Translations under genes and position numbers: made by a program
Notes under the pieces: model-generated
Databases searched by the model: none
Seen by the model: only the letters and a program-made list of their open reading frames with translations
Told to the model about the DNA's origin: nothing
In this document: in pieces, positions 33,902 to 42,859 of the stretch
Position numbering within the stretch: the first letter of the stretch is position 1
How the letters are laid out: each line of letters begins with the position of its first letter
DNA from: JANXQG01 sp964615095
Lineage (GTDB): Bacteria; Planctomycetota; Planctomycetia; Pirellulales; Thermoguttaceae
Reading direction: 5' to 3'
DNA: 64,000 nucleotides
Assembly (NCBI GenBank): GCA_964615095.1
Contig: CAZTPX010000034.1
Coordinates: 8,636-72,635 of the forward strand

Positions 33902-34626
33902 GGCTCCGAGTCGTCGGCTGGGACAGGAACTGCGGAACGGATGAGCCGGCCGTCGTCGAGCTGCACCAGCGGCAGTTCCTGTTGTTCGTACATTTCGAAT
34001 TCATAGCGCAGACAGCACTTCAACCGCCCGCAGCGCCCCGAGATCTTGGTGGGGTCCAAGGTGGCCTTCTGCATCTTGGCCATCCGCATCGAGACCGGCG
34101 GCATCTGCACGAGATGGCTGTTGCAACAGGTTTGCTTGCCGCAGTCGCCGTAGTCGGCCAGGAGTTTGGCCTCGTCGCGCACGCCGATCTGCCGCATCTC
34201 GATCCGCGTCTGGAACTCCGCGGCCAAGAGGCGGACCAGCTCGCGAAAATCGACGCGGTTCTCCGCCAAGTAGTAAACCACCACCCGCTCGCCGCCAAAG
34301 ACCCGTTCCAAAAGGACGAGGCTCATCTCCAGCCCCAGCCGATCGACATAGCACTGGCAGACCTCCAGTTCGCGGCGGGCTTGCTCGGCGATTCGCAGCA
34401 ATTCGTGCTCATCTTCCGCGGTCACCGCGCGGAGGATCTGGCCCTCGGCCGGGTCCTTCAAGGCCGCCAGCGTGGCCTCGGTGCCCTCCCACAGCACGTC
34501 GGCCGCCTCCAGCCCCCGTTCCGTACGCACAATGACTCGCGTATCGCGGCAATAGGCGGCCGAGGCGGGAGCGGAAAACATCCCCAGGACGCGCATCGCA
34601 CCGAATCGCACCACGTACTTGCCCAT
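33898..34626 (-). CDS. PSP1 (YaaT-like) C-terminal domain protein
   Basis: About 242 residues from the ATG at 34626. The PSP1 hallmarks are seen: VVRFGAMRVLGMF start, ERVVVYYLAENRVDFRELVR, and the Cys-rich metal-like motifs DCGKQTCCNSHL and CGRLKCCLRYE. In Firmicutes YaaT takes part in a complex affecting RNA processing and development; whether that holds in planctomycetes is unknown. The first gene of the overlapping trio PSP1/Minf_1886/small membrane protein. The upstream 40 codons of the open frame are not expected to be translated. Confidence 0.88.
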   Translation of the reverse strand: MGKYVVRFGAMRVLGMFSAPASAAYCRDTRVIVRTERGLEAADVLWEGTEATLAALKDPAEGQILRAVTAEDEHELLRIAEQARRELEVCQCYVDRLGLEMSLVLLERVFGGERVVVYYLAENRVDFRELVRLLAAEFQTRIEMRQIGVRDEAKLLADYGDCGKQTCCNSHLVQMPPVSMRMAKMQKATLDPTKISGRCGRLKCCLRYEFEMYEQQELPLVQLDDGRLIRSAVPVPADDSEP

Positions 34627-35030
34627 CGCAGCCGCTGTTGCCTGAGAACCTGGAATCCACGGGAAACCTCTAGTATAACCTGCCTGCCGGCCCAAGCAAA
34701 TGCCGGCTTTCCCGCATGTGTGGCCAGATTTTCCGGCATGGTTCAAACCACGGTAACACTTCCGTCGGCGGAAATTCTGTAGGGAACGCCCTCCGTGGCG
34801 TTCCTTGGCGAACCCGGAGCGCCACGGAGGGTGTTCCCTACAGTCGCCGTTCCGTTTCCCGCCTCATCGAATACAATAGTTTGCATGCATGCCGGTACGG
34901 CCTTTCCCCGGCCCGCCGAAAAACTCGGCATTTTTCCCAAAAAATCGTAACATTTCAGCGGAATGTAGCAACGACCCCACTGAGAAGCACTTCATTCCGC
35001 TAAAATGGCACAAAAAATCGAGACTCCTTC
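34627..35030. other. 404-base divergent intergenic region
   Basis: Separates the PSP1 operon from the transglutaminase-TPR gene. It holds the inverted repeat at 34778-34842 and an A/T-richer stretch at 34930-35030, where promoters for both directions could lie. No gene seen. Confidence 0.6.
34778..34842. repeat. 23-bp inverted repeat with 19-base loop
   Basis: TGTAGGGAACGCCCTCCGTG (start of the left arm, 34778-34800) pairs with 34820-34842 with a single mismatch. It resembles the other gene-free palindromes of this window in architecture but not in sequence. It can form a strong hairpin. Confidence 0.85.
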
Positions 35031-38000
35031 ATGATTCCCTTTCGCCGCTTTTCCGCCTGCACGCCGGGCGTTGTGGTCCTGGTCCTTTTACTTGCGAGGA
35101 ACTCCTCCGCCACGGTGGAGTCGCCGTGGAACCTGCCGGCGCTGACTGCCAAGCCGGAAGACATCCTCCGCGCGGCGGCCGCATCGCCGGCGCCCAAGGA
35201 CGGCGACATCGAGATGCTCTTCGAAGAGCATATCTATAAGCTCGACGAGCAGGGCCGGCAGCAGCGCATCTCGCGGCGGGTCTACCGCTTCCTCACCGAC
35301 AAGGGGGTCGATGACTGGTCCTGCACCGAGGCCGACTGGTCGCCCTGGTGCGAAGAGAAGCCCGTCTTCCGCGTCCGCGTGATCACGCCCGACGGCCAAG
35401 CCCACGCCCTGGACCAGGAGAGCATCGGCGAGGCCGCGGCCGAGCAGGACACGCCGAACCTCTTCAGCGACGCGAAACTCCTCCGCGGGCCGCTGCCGGC
35501 GATCGTCGTGGGCGCGGTCGTGGAAGAGGAAGTCGAAACCCGCGAGATCCGCTCTCTGTTCGAGCACGGCATCGTGGAACGCTTCCTCTTGTCGCAGCAG
35601 TATCCGGTCCGCCAGCTTCGCCTGGTGATCGACACGCCCGACTCGCTGCCACTGAAATATGAAGTCTCGGCCAGCGACGCCAAACCGACTCGCCTGCAAG
35701 ACAAGGGTCGCACGACGTTGGTCTTCGACCTCGGTCCGCTGCCGGCGACAGACCCGCCCGAGGACTACTTGCCGGCCGAGAACGCCAAGACGCCGCAGGT
35801 CGTTTTTTCCACCGGCAAGTCATGGATCGACGTGGCGGCGGCCTACGCGGAACTGGTCGAGTCGCACCTGGATATCGAAGCCGTCCGCGCCATGGCCCAG
35901 AAGGCGGTGGGCGCCGAGACCAATCGCGAGAAGATCATCGAACGGCTGCTGGCGGCGCTTCGCGGCCAGATCCGCTACACGGGCGTGGAGTTCGGCAAAG
36001 GGGCGATCGTGCCGCGATCCTCGCGGGAGACGCTCGCCCGCCGCTACGGCGATTGCAAGGACCAGGCAACGTTGCTGGTGGCGATGCTCCGCGTGGCCGG
36101 CATTCGCGCGGAGGTGGCCCTGCTGCGGACCGGGCGTTACGGCGACGTGGCCCCCGCGCTGCCGGGACTGGGCGACTTCGACCACGCCATCGTCTTTGTG
36201 CCAGGCCCACGGCCCCTTTGGATCGACCCCTCGGCCCGCTGCGCGGCGGTCGGATACCTGCCGCTGGTGGACCAAGACCGCTGGGCCATGCTCGCCAGCC
36301 CGGCGACCCGCGAACTGGCGCGTACGGCGAAGATGGACTACACTGCCAACACGGGCGAGCAGGTCTTCGATCTGTTTCCGTTGGAATATGGCAAGGGACG
36401 CGTCCGCGTCACCGTCACCTGCGGCGGGTCGTGCGAGGAAGACCTGCGCGAAGACTACGCCTCGCTGGGCATCAAGGCCTTGCGAAAACACTGGAAAGAG
36501 TACTTGAAGGACCAGTTCCGCACGCAGACCTCGCCGCGCTTGGAATTCACCTCGCCGCTGGACCTCACGAAACCTTTCCGCGTCACAGCCGAGGTGCCCG
36601 ACGCGCGGATCGGCCAGTTCGACGAGGCCGCGGCCACGATCACGCTCCAGCCCGACAGCCTCTTCGAGCGGCTGCCTGGCCTGTTTCGCGGCGTGGAAGC
36701 GGGCGAGGAGCGAAGCTCGGCCGACCATGCGGGCGGGGCGCCGCCCGACGAGCGGAAGGGCCCCATGCTGCTACCCGAACCGCACATTCGGCAGTTGCAG
36801 TATCGCATCAATCTGCCGGCCGGCTTCACGCCCAAGTCCTTGCCGGCCTCGTCCGTAAAACGGCACGGTCCGGCCACGATCAGCCAGAAGTATGAAATCT
36901 CGGGCGACAACCTGATCGTGGCCACCTTCCGGCTCGACACCGGCCCGGGGCTATTTACGGCGGAAGAGGTTGAAGACTTGCGGCAGGCGATTGCCGAATT
37001 GGCCAAGGACGAGAACTCGCCCTGGGAGGTGAAGATCCGGCTGGAGAACGTGGCGGCAAGTCTCATCGCGGCAGGCCGGGCCACTGAGGCATTGTCCCAT
37101 GCCCGTGCGGAGTTGGCCCGCTATGCCGACCGCGCCGACCAGCACTCGCACTACTCGCGGCTGTTATTGAAGGCCGGACTGGGCGAGGCGGCCCGGGCCG
37201 AGGCCCGCCGGGCGGTCGAGCTTGAGCCACGCTCGGCGGCGGCCTATGCCAACCTGGCCCGTACGCTCACCTACGATCTGCTGGGCCGCCACTTCCAGCC
37301 CGGCATCGATTGGGCCGGCGCAGCCGAGGCATATTCCAAGGCATTGGAACTCGACCCTTCGGACATTGCCATGCGGATGGACTACGCCATCTTGCTGGAG
37401 CACGACGAGGACGGCCTGCGCTACGCCCCGGGCACGCGCCTGGACGAAGCGGTGGAAGAGTATCGCAAGGCGCAGCGGCAGCTTGGCCCCCGCAATCGGC
37501 TCGATTCCCTCGAGGCGAATCTGGCCCTGGCCTTGCTTTTTAGTGAGCGGTACGCCGAGTTGGAAAAGCTGGCGGCCCGGGCGGAGAAGTCGGCGGCCTG
37601 GCGCGGGTTCCTCGTGGCGGCCGTAGCCGCGCGGCAAGGCGTATTGGAGGCCGATCGCAAGGCGACCGAAGTTTCCGCCGACGCCGACACGCGGCGCGAG
37701 ATCGTGCAGAACGCAGCCGAGTATCTCCAGCAAGTCCGGCTCTATAATCAGGCCGCCGTCCTCTATGAAGCGGCCGCGCAGGGCGCGGTGAAGGCGGATG
37801 AACTGAAGGCCAAGGCGAAGGTCTTTGCCGGCATGCGTCGCATGGGTGAGATGGAGCCTGTCCCCGACACAGCGCCCGCCAGCGGGGCGCGGCGGGTAGT
37901 GCAGCAGTTGTTTGCCGCGGCGCTATCGGGCAGCAAGGCCCGCGCCAGGATTCCCACCCTGTTTGTGAGCACGGCTTCGACGGCCGACGTGGCGGGCGCC

Positions 38001-38618
38001 TTGCCGGTGCTTTACCAGGCCGTTCGGCCGGCGCTGGAGACGGCCCGCGAGAACCAGGTCCCGCCGCTGCGGATCGTCGACGGCATACTGCAGCAGAAGT
38101 TTACGGTGGAAGGCGATGCGGTGAAGGGGTTCCTGGTCCGTGTAAGCGGCGAGCAGCTCAACGATTCCGTGTGGCGGGTTGCGCTCGAACGGGGCGAAGC
38201 GCGGATTCTGGGCCCCGCCGCGCTGCTGGCGGCGATGGGCACGGTGAGCGACCAGTTGAACAACCGCGCCTGGGCGGCGGTGGTCGCGGACAAGGTGGAC
38301 CGGCAAGCGTTGGAAGACGCCTTGTCGGCCGTCAAGGAAACGAACCGGGAGAATGCCTCCTGCCTGCACACGTTGGCGGCCGTTTATGCCGAGTTGGGCA
38401 AGACGCCCGAAGCGTTGGAAAATCTCCGCCGCGCCGTGGAGATTCGCGGCCAGCGGATGGCGGAAGAGGACTGGTACGTGCTAGGCCGCATCGCCGAGGA
38501 TTACGGCCTGAACGAAGTTGCCGCCGGCTTGTATCGCAAGGCGCCGGCAAAGCAGTTGCCGACAGCGTACGGTATTTATGCGCTGGCGCAGCGACGGTTG
38601 AAGAAGATGGGGAAGTAA
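35031..38618 (+). CDS. Secreted DUF3857/transglutaminase-like protein with TPR tail
   Basis: 1195 residues. A signal peptide (GVVVLVLLLARNSSA) is followed by a DUF3857 beta domain (about 60-270), a transglutaminase-like fold with an intact triad (Cys342 in RYGDCKDQATLL, His385 in FDHAIVFV, Asp399 in WIDPSA), a beta linker, then TPR-type helices from about residue 660 to the end (ARAEARRAVELEPRSAAAYANLA, EAYSKALELDPSDIAM). DUF3857-transglutaminase proteins are common in planctomycetes and Bacteroidetes; substrates are unknown but peptides or cell-wall amides are plausible. Monocistronic; ends before a ParE-type module. Confidence 0.85.
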   Translation: MIPFRRFSACTPGVVVLVLLLARNSSATVESPWNLPALTAKPEDILRAAAASPAPKDGDIEMLFEEHIYKLDEQGRQQRISRRVYRFLTDKGVDDWSCTEADWSPWCEEKPVFRVRVITPDGQAHALDQESIGEAAAEQDTPNLFSDAKLLRGPLPAIVVGAVVEEEVETREIRSLFEHGIVERFLLSQQYPVRQLRLVIDTPDSLPLKYEVSASDAKPTRLQDKGRTTLVFDLGPLPATDPPEDYLPAENAKTPQVVFSTGKSWIDVAAAYAELVESHLDIEAVRAMAQKAVGAETNREKIIERLLAALRGQIRYTGVEFGKGAIVPRSSRETLARRYGDCKDQATLLVAMLRVAGIRAEVALLRTGRYGDVAPALPGLGDFDHAIVFVPGPRPLWIDPSARCAAVGYLPLVDQDRWAMLASPATRELARTAKMDYTANTGEQVFDLFPLEYGKGRVRVTVTCGGSCEEDLREDYASLGIKALRKHWKEYLKDQFRTQTSPRLEFTSPLDLTKPFRVTAEVPDARIGQFDEAAATITLQPDSLFERLPGLFRGVEAGEERSSADHAGGAPPDERKGPMLLPEPHIRQLQYRINLPAGFTPKSLPASSVKRHGPATISQKYEISGDNLIVATFRLDTGPGLFTAEEVEDLRQAIAELAKDENSPWEVKIRLENVAASLIAAGRATEALSHARAELARYADRADQHSHYSRLLLKAGLGEAARAEARRAVELEPRSAAAYANLARTLTYDLLGRHFQPGIDWAGAAEAYSKALELDPSDIAMRMDYAILLEHDEDGLRYAPGTRLDEAVEEYRKAQRQLGPRNRLDSLEANLALALLFSERYAELEKLAARAEKSAAWRGFLVAAVAARQGVLEADRKATEVSADADTRREIVQNAAEYLQQVRLYNQAAVLYEAAAQGAVKADELKAKAKVFAGMRRMGEMEPVPDTAPASGARRVVQQLFAAALSGSKARARIPTLFVSTASTADVAGALPVLYQAVRPALETARENQVPPLRIVDGILQQKFTVEGDAVKGFLVRVSGEQLNDSVWRVALERGEARILGPAALLAAMGTVSDQLNNRAWAAVVADKVDRQALEDALSAVKETNRENASCLHTLAAVYAELGKTPEALENLRRAVEIRGQRMAEEDWYVLGRIAEDYGLNEVAAGLYRKAPAKQLPTAYGIYALAQRRLKKMGK

Positions 38619-38664
38619 GTTTGCTCTCCCATCTTCCAGATGACCATGTGTCCGCGTAGTGAGA

Positions 38665-38693
38665 TTGTTACGTTGGCCGCCGCCTGCTACAAT
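38665..38693 (+). promoter_or_regulatory. Likely promoter of the ParE-type module
   Basis: TTGTTA (38665-38670), 17-base spacer, TACAAT (38688-38693). The -10 box matches at five of six positions, the -35 at four. It lies 70 bases before the antitoxin ATG, where an operator would fit. Confidence 0.5.
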
Positions 38694-38762
38694 AAACATA
38701 GTGATTAATCCGTTTTTGGTCCTTGTTTCTGCGTGTGCGCCCTTGGCGCGGGAGGATATTCG

Positions 38763-38993
38763 ATGGCTTCCAGCATGAAAGACCTGGGTATCGACCGCTT
38801 GAGTCTTGATGAGCGGCTTGATCTGATGCATGAAATCTGGGAAAGCGTTTCGGAGGAATCTGGTTGCAGCATGTTGAACGAGGCAAAAAAACGCGAGTTG
38901 GAGAAGCGTTTGGCCGAGCATATCGCTTCTCCGGACGATGTTGTGGCCTGGGAACGGGTTAAGGCAGAAGCCATCGAGCGGGCTCTGCAATGA
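38763..38993 (+). CDS. Addiction-module antitoxin (ParD/RelB-like, Pfam addiction-module component type)
   Basis: 76 residues. The pattern LSLDERLDLMHEIWESVSEE is the usual helix of the 'addiction module component' antitoxin family, ending with a charged C-terminus (VVAWERVKAEAIERALQ). Start at ATG 38763 with GGAGG seven bases upstream. Its TGA overlaps the ATG of the toxin gene (ATGA). The partner toxin is broken by an amber codon, so this may now be an orphan antitoxin. Confidence 0.85.
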   Translation: MASSMKDLGIDRLSLDERLDLMHEIWESVSEESGCSMLNEAKKRELEKRLAEHIASPDDVVAWERVKAEAIERALQ

Positions 38994-39301
38994 AGCTGCC
39001 GATCGTTTTCCGCCGTCGGGCTCGTTGGGAATTTGACGATGCCGTGGACTGGTACGAACAGCGACGATTCGGTCTGGGAATAGCTTTCCTCACGGCGGTG
39101 GAACGCGTTCTTGGCTAGGTCTGCGCGAATCCTCTCCGATATGCGATCGTCTTCGAAGACGTACGGGAAGCTCGCGTCCGCAAATTTCCCTACGCAGTAT
39201 ACTTTCGAGTGGAAGACGATCGCATAGTTGTTCTTGCTGTTTTCCACGCGAAACGTGATCCCAAGACGTGGAAGTTGTGCGCGAAGGAGCCGAATGAGTA
39301 G
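38990..39301 (+). pseudogene. RelE/ParE-family toxin interrupted by an in-frame TAG
   Basis: Reading from ATG 38990 gives MKLPIVFRRRARWEF... up to ERVLG, then TAG at 39116-39118. The same frame continues without other damage for 60 codons (CANPLRYAIVFEDVREARV, VYFRVEDDRIVVLAVFHAKRD) to TAG at 39299-39301. Total length, about 103 codons, is normal for ParE. A CAG-to-TAG change (Gln to stop) explains it. The truncated 42-residue product lacks the C-terminal strands. The antitoxin gene is intact and overlaps the start. Confidence 0.85.
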
Positions 39302-39405
39302 ACACGGAGTGAGCTGGCGTATCTCTTCTTGCAAGAGGAGACGCCGCTCCTCCTCGATTTCCTCGTCTGCCAGTTCCTGTCGCATGAAGTGCTCCTTGGA
39401 GAGCC
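39302..39405. other. Short gap after the broken toxin
   Basis: No gene recognised. Sequence between the toxin stop and the nested inverted repeat; no signature seen. Confidence 0.4.
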
Positions 39406-39592
39406 CACCGAGCTTGTCTCGGTCGGTGAATAAGGTTGGATGGCTAAGACCGCGCCTCGCCACCGCTTGTCGTCCGCCGCCTCGCAGCCTGGGCCGCCGG
39501 AGGCGGCCCAGGCTGCGAGGCGGCGGACGAGCATCGCACACGGGGCTCGTTTAGCCGTTCAACCTTCTTCACCGACCGAGACAAGCTCGGTG
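39406..39592. repeat. Nested inverted repeat (25-bp outer arms, 28-bp inner hairpin)
   Basis: Outer arms CACCGAGCTTGTCTCGGTCG... (39406-39430) and 39568-39592 are exact reverse complements. They are extended by an AAGGTT/AACCTT pair. The inner arms 39471-39498 and 39502-39529 form a perfect 28-bp hairpin with loop GGA. The arrangement parallels the elements at 11.3 and 56.0 kb, but the sequences differ. Confidence 0.88.
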
Positions 39593-39689
39593 GGGTCGTT
39601 GCTACATCCCGCTGAAATGTTAGAGATCGGGCTTTATTCATTCCAAACCTATCGAATTCGAGAGGTTTAGCCACCCCAGCAGCATGCCA

Positions 39690-39812
39690 TCCACCCACAC
39701 GGGCGATCATTTCGGTGACTTCAACGAAATGATCCTCGATGCGGTGGCCGCTGTCGAAACAAGACAACTTGGCTTTCTCGACGACGGCCTCGAAATTGCG
39801 ATAATCGCGCAA
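39690..39812 (-). pseudogene. Fragment of a DinD-like (DNA-damage-inducible protein D) gene
   Basis: About 40 codons read DYRNFEAVVEKAKLSCFDSG and then EDHFVEVTEMI, a close match to the conserved block of DinD/BRO-N proteins. The frame has a stop just upstream and loses similarity downstream (GGWHAAGV...), next to the nested repeat. Only a remnant remains. Orientation agrees with the BRO fragment at 40.5-40.8 kb. Confidence 0.7.
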
Positions 39813-39836
39813 CCGTCAAAGAATCGCCATCGGAGA

Positions 39837-40460
39837 TCACGGCCCCATTCCCGCCGCCGGACCAGGTTGCTCGCCGCTACGAATAGAATAAGCAAGGGCT
39901 CGGTATAGCCGCCACGTCAGGTAATACCCGTCGCCTTCGCGGATGATGGCTGGGTCGCGGAGTTCCGTGATCGTCCGTTCCAGAGTTCCGTCGAAGTATG
40001 GATACGAGAAATCGACCGGGTTCCGGTAAGTGAAAGCGACTGTCGCGAGGGATGCCGGCATTTGGAGTGTCAGTCCTCCCCTAGCCGCTTTGGCGATTGG
40101 CGCGGGATCGACCTTCCACACCGCCCGGTCGTAGCTCACTAGGCCATCGCACTCCGACTCGGTGTCGTAGAGCTGGCAGAAGAACTGGCCGGTCATGCCC
40201 TTGGTATCCTTCTGTTCCCAAAGGTCGGTGTACAGGCGGACGACCGCCCGGGTGAACGAGGCTTTGGATTTCTCGTTGAGCAGCGGCATGCGTTTGCCCT
40301 TCAGCCCCATGCCCAGGGCGTCGATGTCGCGGCCGGTGACGGGATCGAAGGAGTGGTAGGTCCAGATTTCGCACGGCCAGTCGTGGCCGGGCGTGGCGAC
40401 GCCAAAGCCGCCGTTTTCGCTGACGATGCCGATCTGGTACAGATTGGGCGCCGAGACTGG
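39837..40460 (-). pseudogene. Fragment of a glycosidase-like gene
   Basis: The frame reads NLYQIGIVSENGGFGVATPG, CEIWTYHSFDPVTG, LYTDLWEQKDTKGMTGQFFC and YPYFDGTLERTITELRDPAI, typical of large secreted glycosidases (beta-galactosidase/GH43-like appearance). It lacks an N-terminal part, start codon and signal peptide, and is joined to a BRO fragment upstream. The 3' end runs to 39837. Family assignment uncertain. Confidence 0.55.
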
Positions 40461-40544
40461 ATGCGGTCCGCAGCTACTTTGCGATGCGAAACGTTGGCAA
40501 GACTGCGGTGCTCACTCGGGCTTCGGTGGGAGTTTGGGCCTGGG

Positions 40545-40770
40545 TTTTTCCGCTTTTCAATCCAGTCGGCCGGATAGTCTTTTTGTCGGTAGAGTTCCCG
40601 CATCCGCTGCTGGGCCAGTTCGGGGTTCTCGATCTCTTGGATGCGCTCCCCCCCCCGACCTGGGCCAGCCAACGCTTGAACGGTTCGGCTTTCGGGCTGG
40701 GGATGATACGGAAGGCGGCCTCCGTGTTGGCCGCTTCCGTCTTGTAACTCTTTCCGTCAGATGAGGTTAG
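40545..40770 (-). pseudogene. Fragment of a BRO-family (phage antirepressor-like) gene with frameshift
   Basis: Reads SDGKSYKTEAANTEAAFRII, PSPKAEPFKRWLAQVG, then after a frame change ERIQEIENPELAQQRMRELY and KDYPADWIEKR, the typical central region of BRO/P4-type antirepressors. The frame change coincides with a run of nine C (40648-40656). Both ends are cut: the group II intron fragment abuts upstream and the glycosidase fragment downstream. Confidence 0.75.
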
Positions 40771-40784
40771 GCAAGCCGTTTGTG

Positions 40785-41042
40785 GGCACCGCGGAGTCGA
40801 AGAACCTGTGCATGGGTGGAAACTCTTTGCACGGAAACCGGGAGACCCTGGAAACCCCCCGCCGCAAGGCGGGGGACGGTCCGAAAATGCCGAAGGCCGT
40901 ACTACGGACATGCACGTTTCCAGGGAGTCGGACGGTCCCATAGTACCCGAGAAGCAGGCGAACAAAGCCGGCCCCAAGGCGGCGGCGGAGTCTGTGGAGG
41001 GAAGGAGGCCGACCAAGGGAAACGACATGCAAGTCTTACTCG
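40785..41042 (+). mobile_element. 5' remnant of a group II intron with start of its reverse transcriptase gene
   Basis: The stretch around 40815-40990 carries the leader and N-terminal codons typical of group II intron-encoded proteins: GGTGGAAACTC...GGAAACCGGGAGACC, then a frame reading HVSRESDGPIVPEKQANKAG and VEGRRPTKGN. The homologous region in intact introns leads into the RT domain; here it breaks off at the 34-bp repeat ending at 41042. No RT domain follows. The remaining frame to 41158 has no similarity. Confidence 0.6.
41009..41042 (+). repeat. 34-bp direct repeat, copy 1
   Basis: CCGACCAAGGGAAACGACAT... to ACTCG, identical to 42860-42893. It includes AAGGGAAACGACATG, a ribosome site plus start codon. 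The two copies flank the XRE and FHA genes. Confidence 0.9.
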
Positions 41043-41221
41043 CTGCGGACACAGCGCCGCGGAAAGCCTGGCATCGACATGCGTGGTGTACGAACGGCCA
41101 GTGGCCGGCTCGTAATACCTGTTCGCACGCCGACGCAAAGCGTCTCGGCCTGTTATAGCCATATGGGCCCTGGGCACGACGGGCACGGCCGCGGCCCCGG
41201 CACACGGGCAGGTCATCAACA

Positions 41222-41788
41222 CTAACGAGCCAACGGGCGTCGGCGATCGGCATTACGAGAATCGCAGGACTCGCTTTCCGTCGTCACGTCCGTAAAGCCC
41301 GGCCATAACTCTGAGGGAGCTACGCCAAGTCCCTCCGCAAGTCGGAGAACGGTTTGACGTTGCGGGCGGCATTGACGCTTGAGCATGTTGGAAATTGCCG
41401 GTTGGCCTACGCCGATCTTCTTGGCAAGCTCTTCTTGGGTAATCCCGGCTTTTGCCATTGCATCGCGGAGGCGCGCGGCAAAGGTCTCCTCTTCTTGGTC
41501 CAACTCCTCCAAAACGGCGTGCGTTTCATCGGAATACTCGGCCCCAGATTTCTCCGACTGTTCCAGGTCCGTTCCCATTTTGCCGTCATGGGGATTAGGA
41601 AAGAGCGCGTCGGCAAGCGTAAACAGGGTCATATCGCGGTCATCGTCGTCCGTGTTCGGATCGTCGAGAATCACCAGCATTTCGCGAATCCCTGCTTGGA
41701 TCGCGTTGCTGCATTCAAGGTAGGCGTGAAGAAACTTCGCTGCCTGGAGAATAGTTAGTTTTTCAATTTCAGGGGTCAGGGTCGCCAT
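41222..41788 (-). CDS. XRE-family HTH regulator
   Basis: 188 residues. The first 90 residues are acidic and helical (ILDDPNTDDDDRD), the helix-turn-helix lies around 105-160 (LRDAMAKAGITQEELAKKIGVGQPAISNML) and a polar tail follows. Cytoplasmic DNA-binding protein. It may once have been the antitoxin of a partner; none is adjacent now. The region upstream is AT-rich and unlike the rest of the window. Confidence 0.8.
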   Translation of the reverse strand: MATLTPEIEKLTILQAAKFLHAYLECSNAIQAGIREMLVILDDPNTDDDDRDMTLFTLADALFPNPHDGKMGTDLEQSEKSGAEYSDETHAVLEELDQEEETFAARLRDAMAKAGITQEELAKKIGVGQPAISNMLKRQCRPQRQTVLRLAEGLGVAPSELWPGFTDVTTESESCDSRNADRRRPLAR

Positions 41789-42284
41789 TGGTCTTACTCT
41801 GCTGACAGGATTTGCAGAAAAAGTTCAGGGGTTGATGTAGTACCGCTCGAATATCAGCATCCGCCGCTTTTAGCTCGTCAGCCATAACTCGCCATTTTGT
41901 TATGACAGATTCTCAGGTTGCCTCATTAGAAATTATCACAAAATAGCCCGATGGTCAATAGGGAAATTACATACTTTAGGAGAAATATCACTAAATGTAC
42001 GCTTTGACCGGCAATTAACGACGTCGTATTTGACGGGATATTACGCATCTTACCTAGCATCGAAATTCGGTAAGTTCGGTGGCTGCCGACTTTTCCCTTC
42101 CTGTGGAGAGGGCGCAAGCCGGACAAAATGTCCCGGTATCGATGGGCAGGAGGAGGCCGAAGGGTGGCCCTGGCAGGGCATAAATCGGTATCGGCCGGCG
42201 GCCTAGCAGCGGAAGCTGCCACGCGGGAGGTCGAAGGCCAATAATGATCCCGGACCGGCCGGCCGATTTCCAGTCTCAGCCCAT
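41789..42284. other. 496-base gene-free stretch with an AT-rich core
   Basis: The part 41890-42070 is clearly poorer in G+C than the window average and holds no gene, repeat or RNA that I recognise. It is probably the control region of the XRE regulator, or foreign sequence. The rest (42080-42284) is GC-rich without a convincing frame. Confidence 0.5.
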
Positions 42285-42569
42285 TCAAACGATCTGTACG
42301 ACGAAATCGGTCGCGCCAACCGTCAGGCGGTCACCGTGCAGTAGGGTTGCCATGGCCCGGCGGACCCCGTTCACAAAAGTCCCCGAAACGCTCCCCAGAT
42401 CCAAAACCGTCAGCAGCCCGTCCTGGGCGTCAATGACACACTGAAAATGGCTCACCCGACCGTCATCCAGGTGGACTGCAGCCCGGGGTTGCCGGCCAAT
42501 AGTGGCAGGGAGTTTGCTGATTATGAACTTCTGCTCGGGGCAGGCTGAGTTGATCAAGGCGATGCACAT
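42285..42569 (-). CDS. Stand-alone FHA domain protein
   Basis: 94 residues, essentially one forkhead-associated domain: LPATIGRQPRAAVHLDDGRV (GR motif), VSHFQCVI (SxxH with Ser and His for phosphothreonine binding), LDLGSVSGTFVNG (NG turn), LHGDRLTVG. Recognises phosphorylated proteins and would suit the Ser/Thr kinase encoded at 45.8-49 kb, though nothing links them directly. Bordered by a 24-bp palindrome and the 34-bp repeat. Confidence 0.82.
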   Translation of the reverse strand: MCIALINSACPEQKFIISKLPATIGRQPRAAVHLDDGRVSHFQCVIDAQDGLLTVLDLGSVSGTFVNGVRRAMATLLHGDRLTVGATDFVVQIV

Positions 42570-42800
42570 GGCTCGTCTCCGGCGATGGGCGGCCGATAGC
42601 CGCCTGAAGTGTGGCAGGTACGATTACCGAACCCCTTTCGGTGTTCTTAATCTCATACGAGCCACTCCACGCTTTGTGACAAGTGCCGGAAGAATTCTCG
42701 CGCAGCCGACCTGAGACGTTGCTGGACGCCGCGATGGCCGACTCGCCTGTAGAGGGCAATCTCAGGCTGCTGTCGCGGCCGGGCATTGCCACGCCAGGGA

Positions 42801-42824
42801 CTTTTCCGAACGCGTTCGGAAAAG
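42801..42824. repeat. Perfect 24-bp palindrome
   Basis: CTTTTCCGAACGCGTTCGGA followed by AAAG reads the same on both strands, with no loop. Candidate operator for the nearby XRE or FHA genes, or simply a repeat relic. Confidence 0.85.
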
Positions 42825-42859
42825 TGAATTACCGATGGTCTCGAATACCCGACAGGGGA

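Noticed and set aside
38990..39118. Genuine 42-residue gene
   Set aside because: The frame continues after the amber codon with typical ParE sequence, so a nonsense mutation is more likely.
40648..40656. Programmed frameshift in the BRO gene at the C9 run
   Set aside because: Both gene ends are also missing, so decay (or a homopolymer sequencing error) is simpler.
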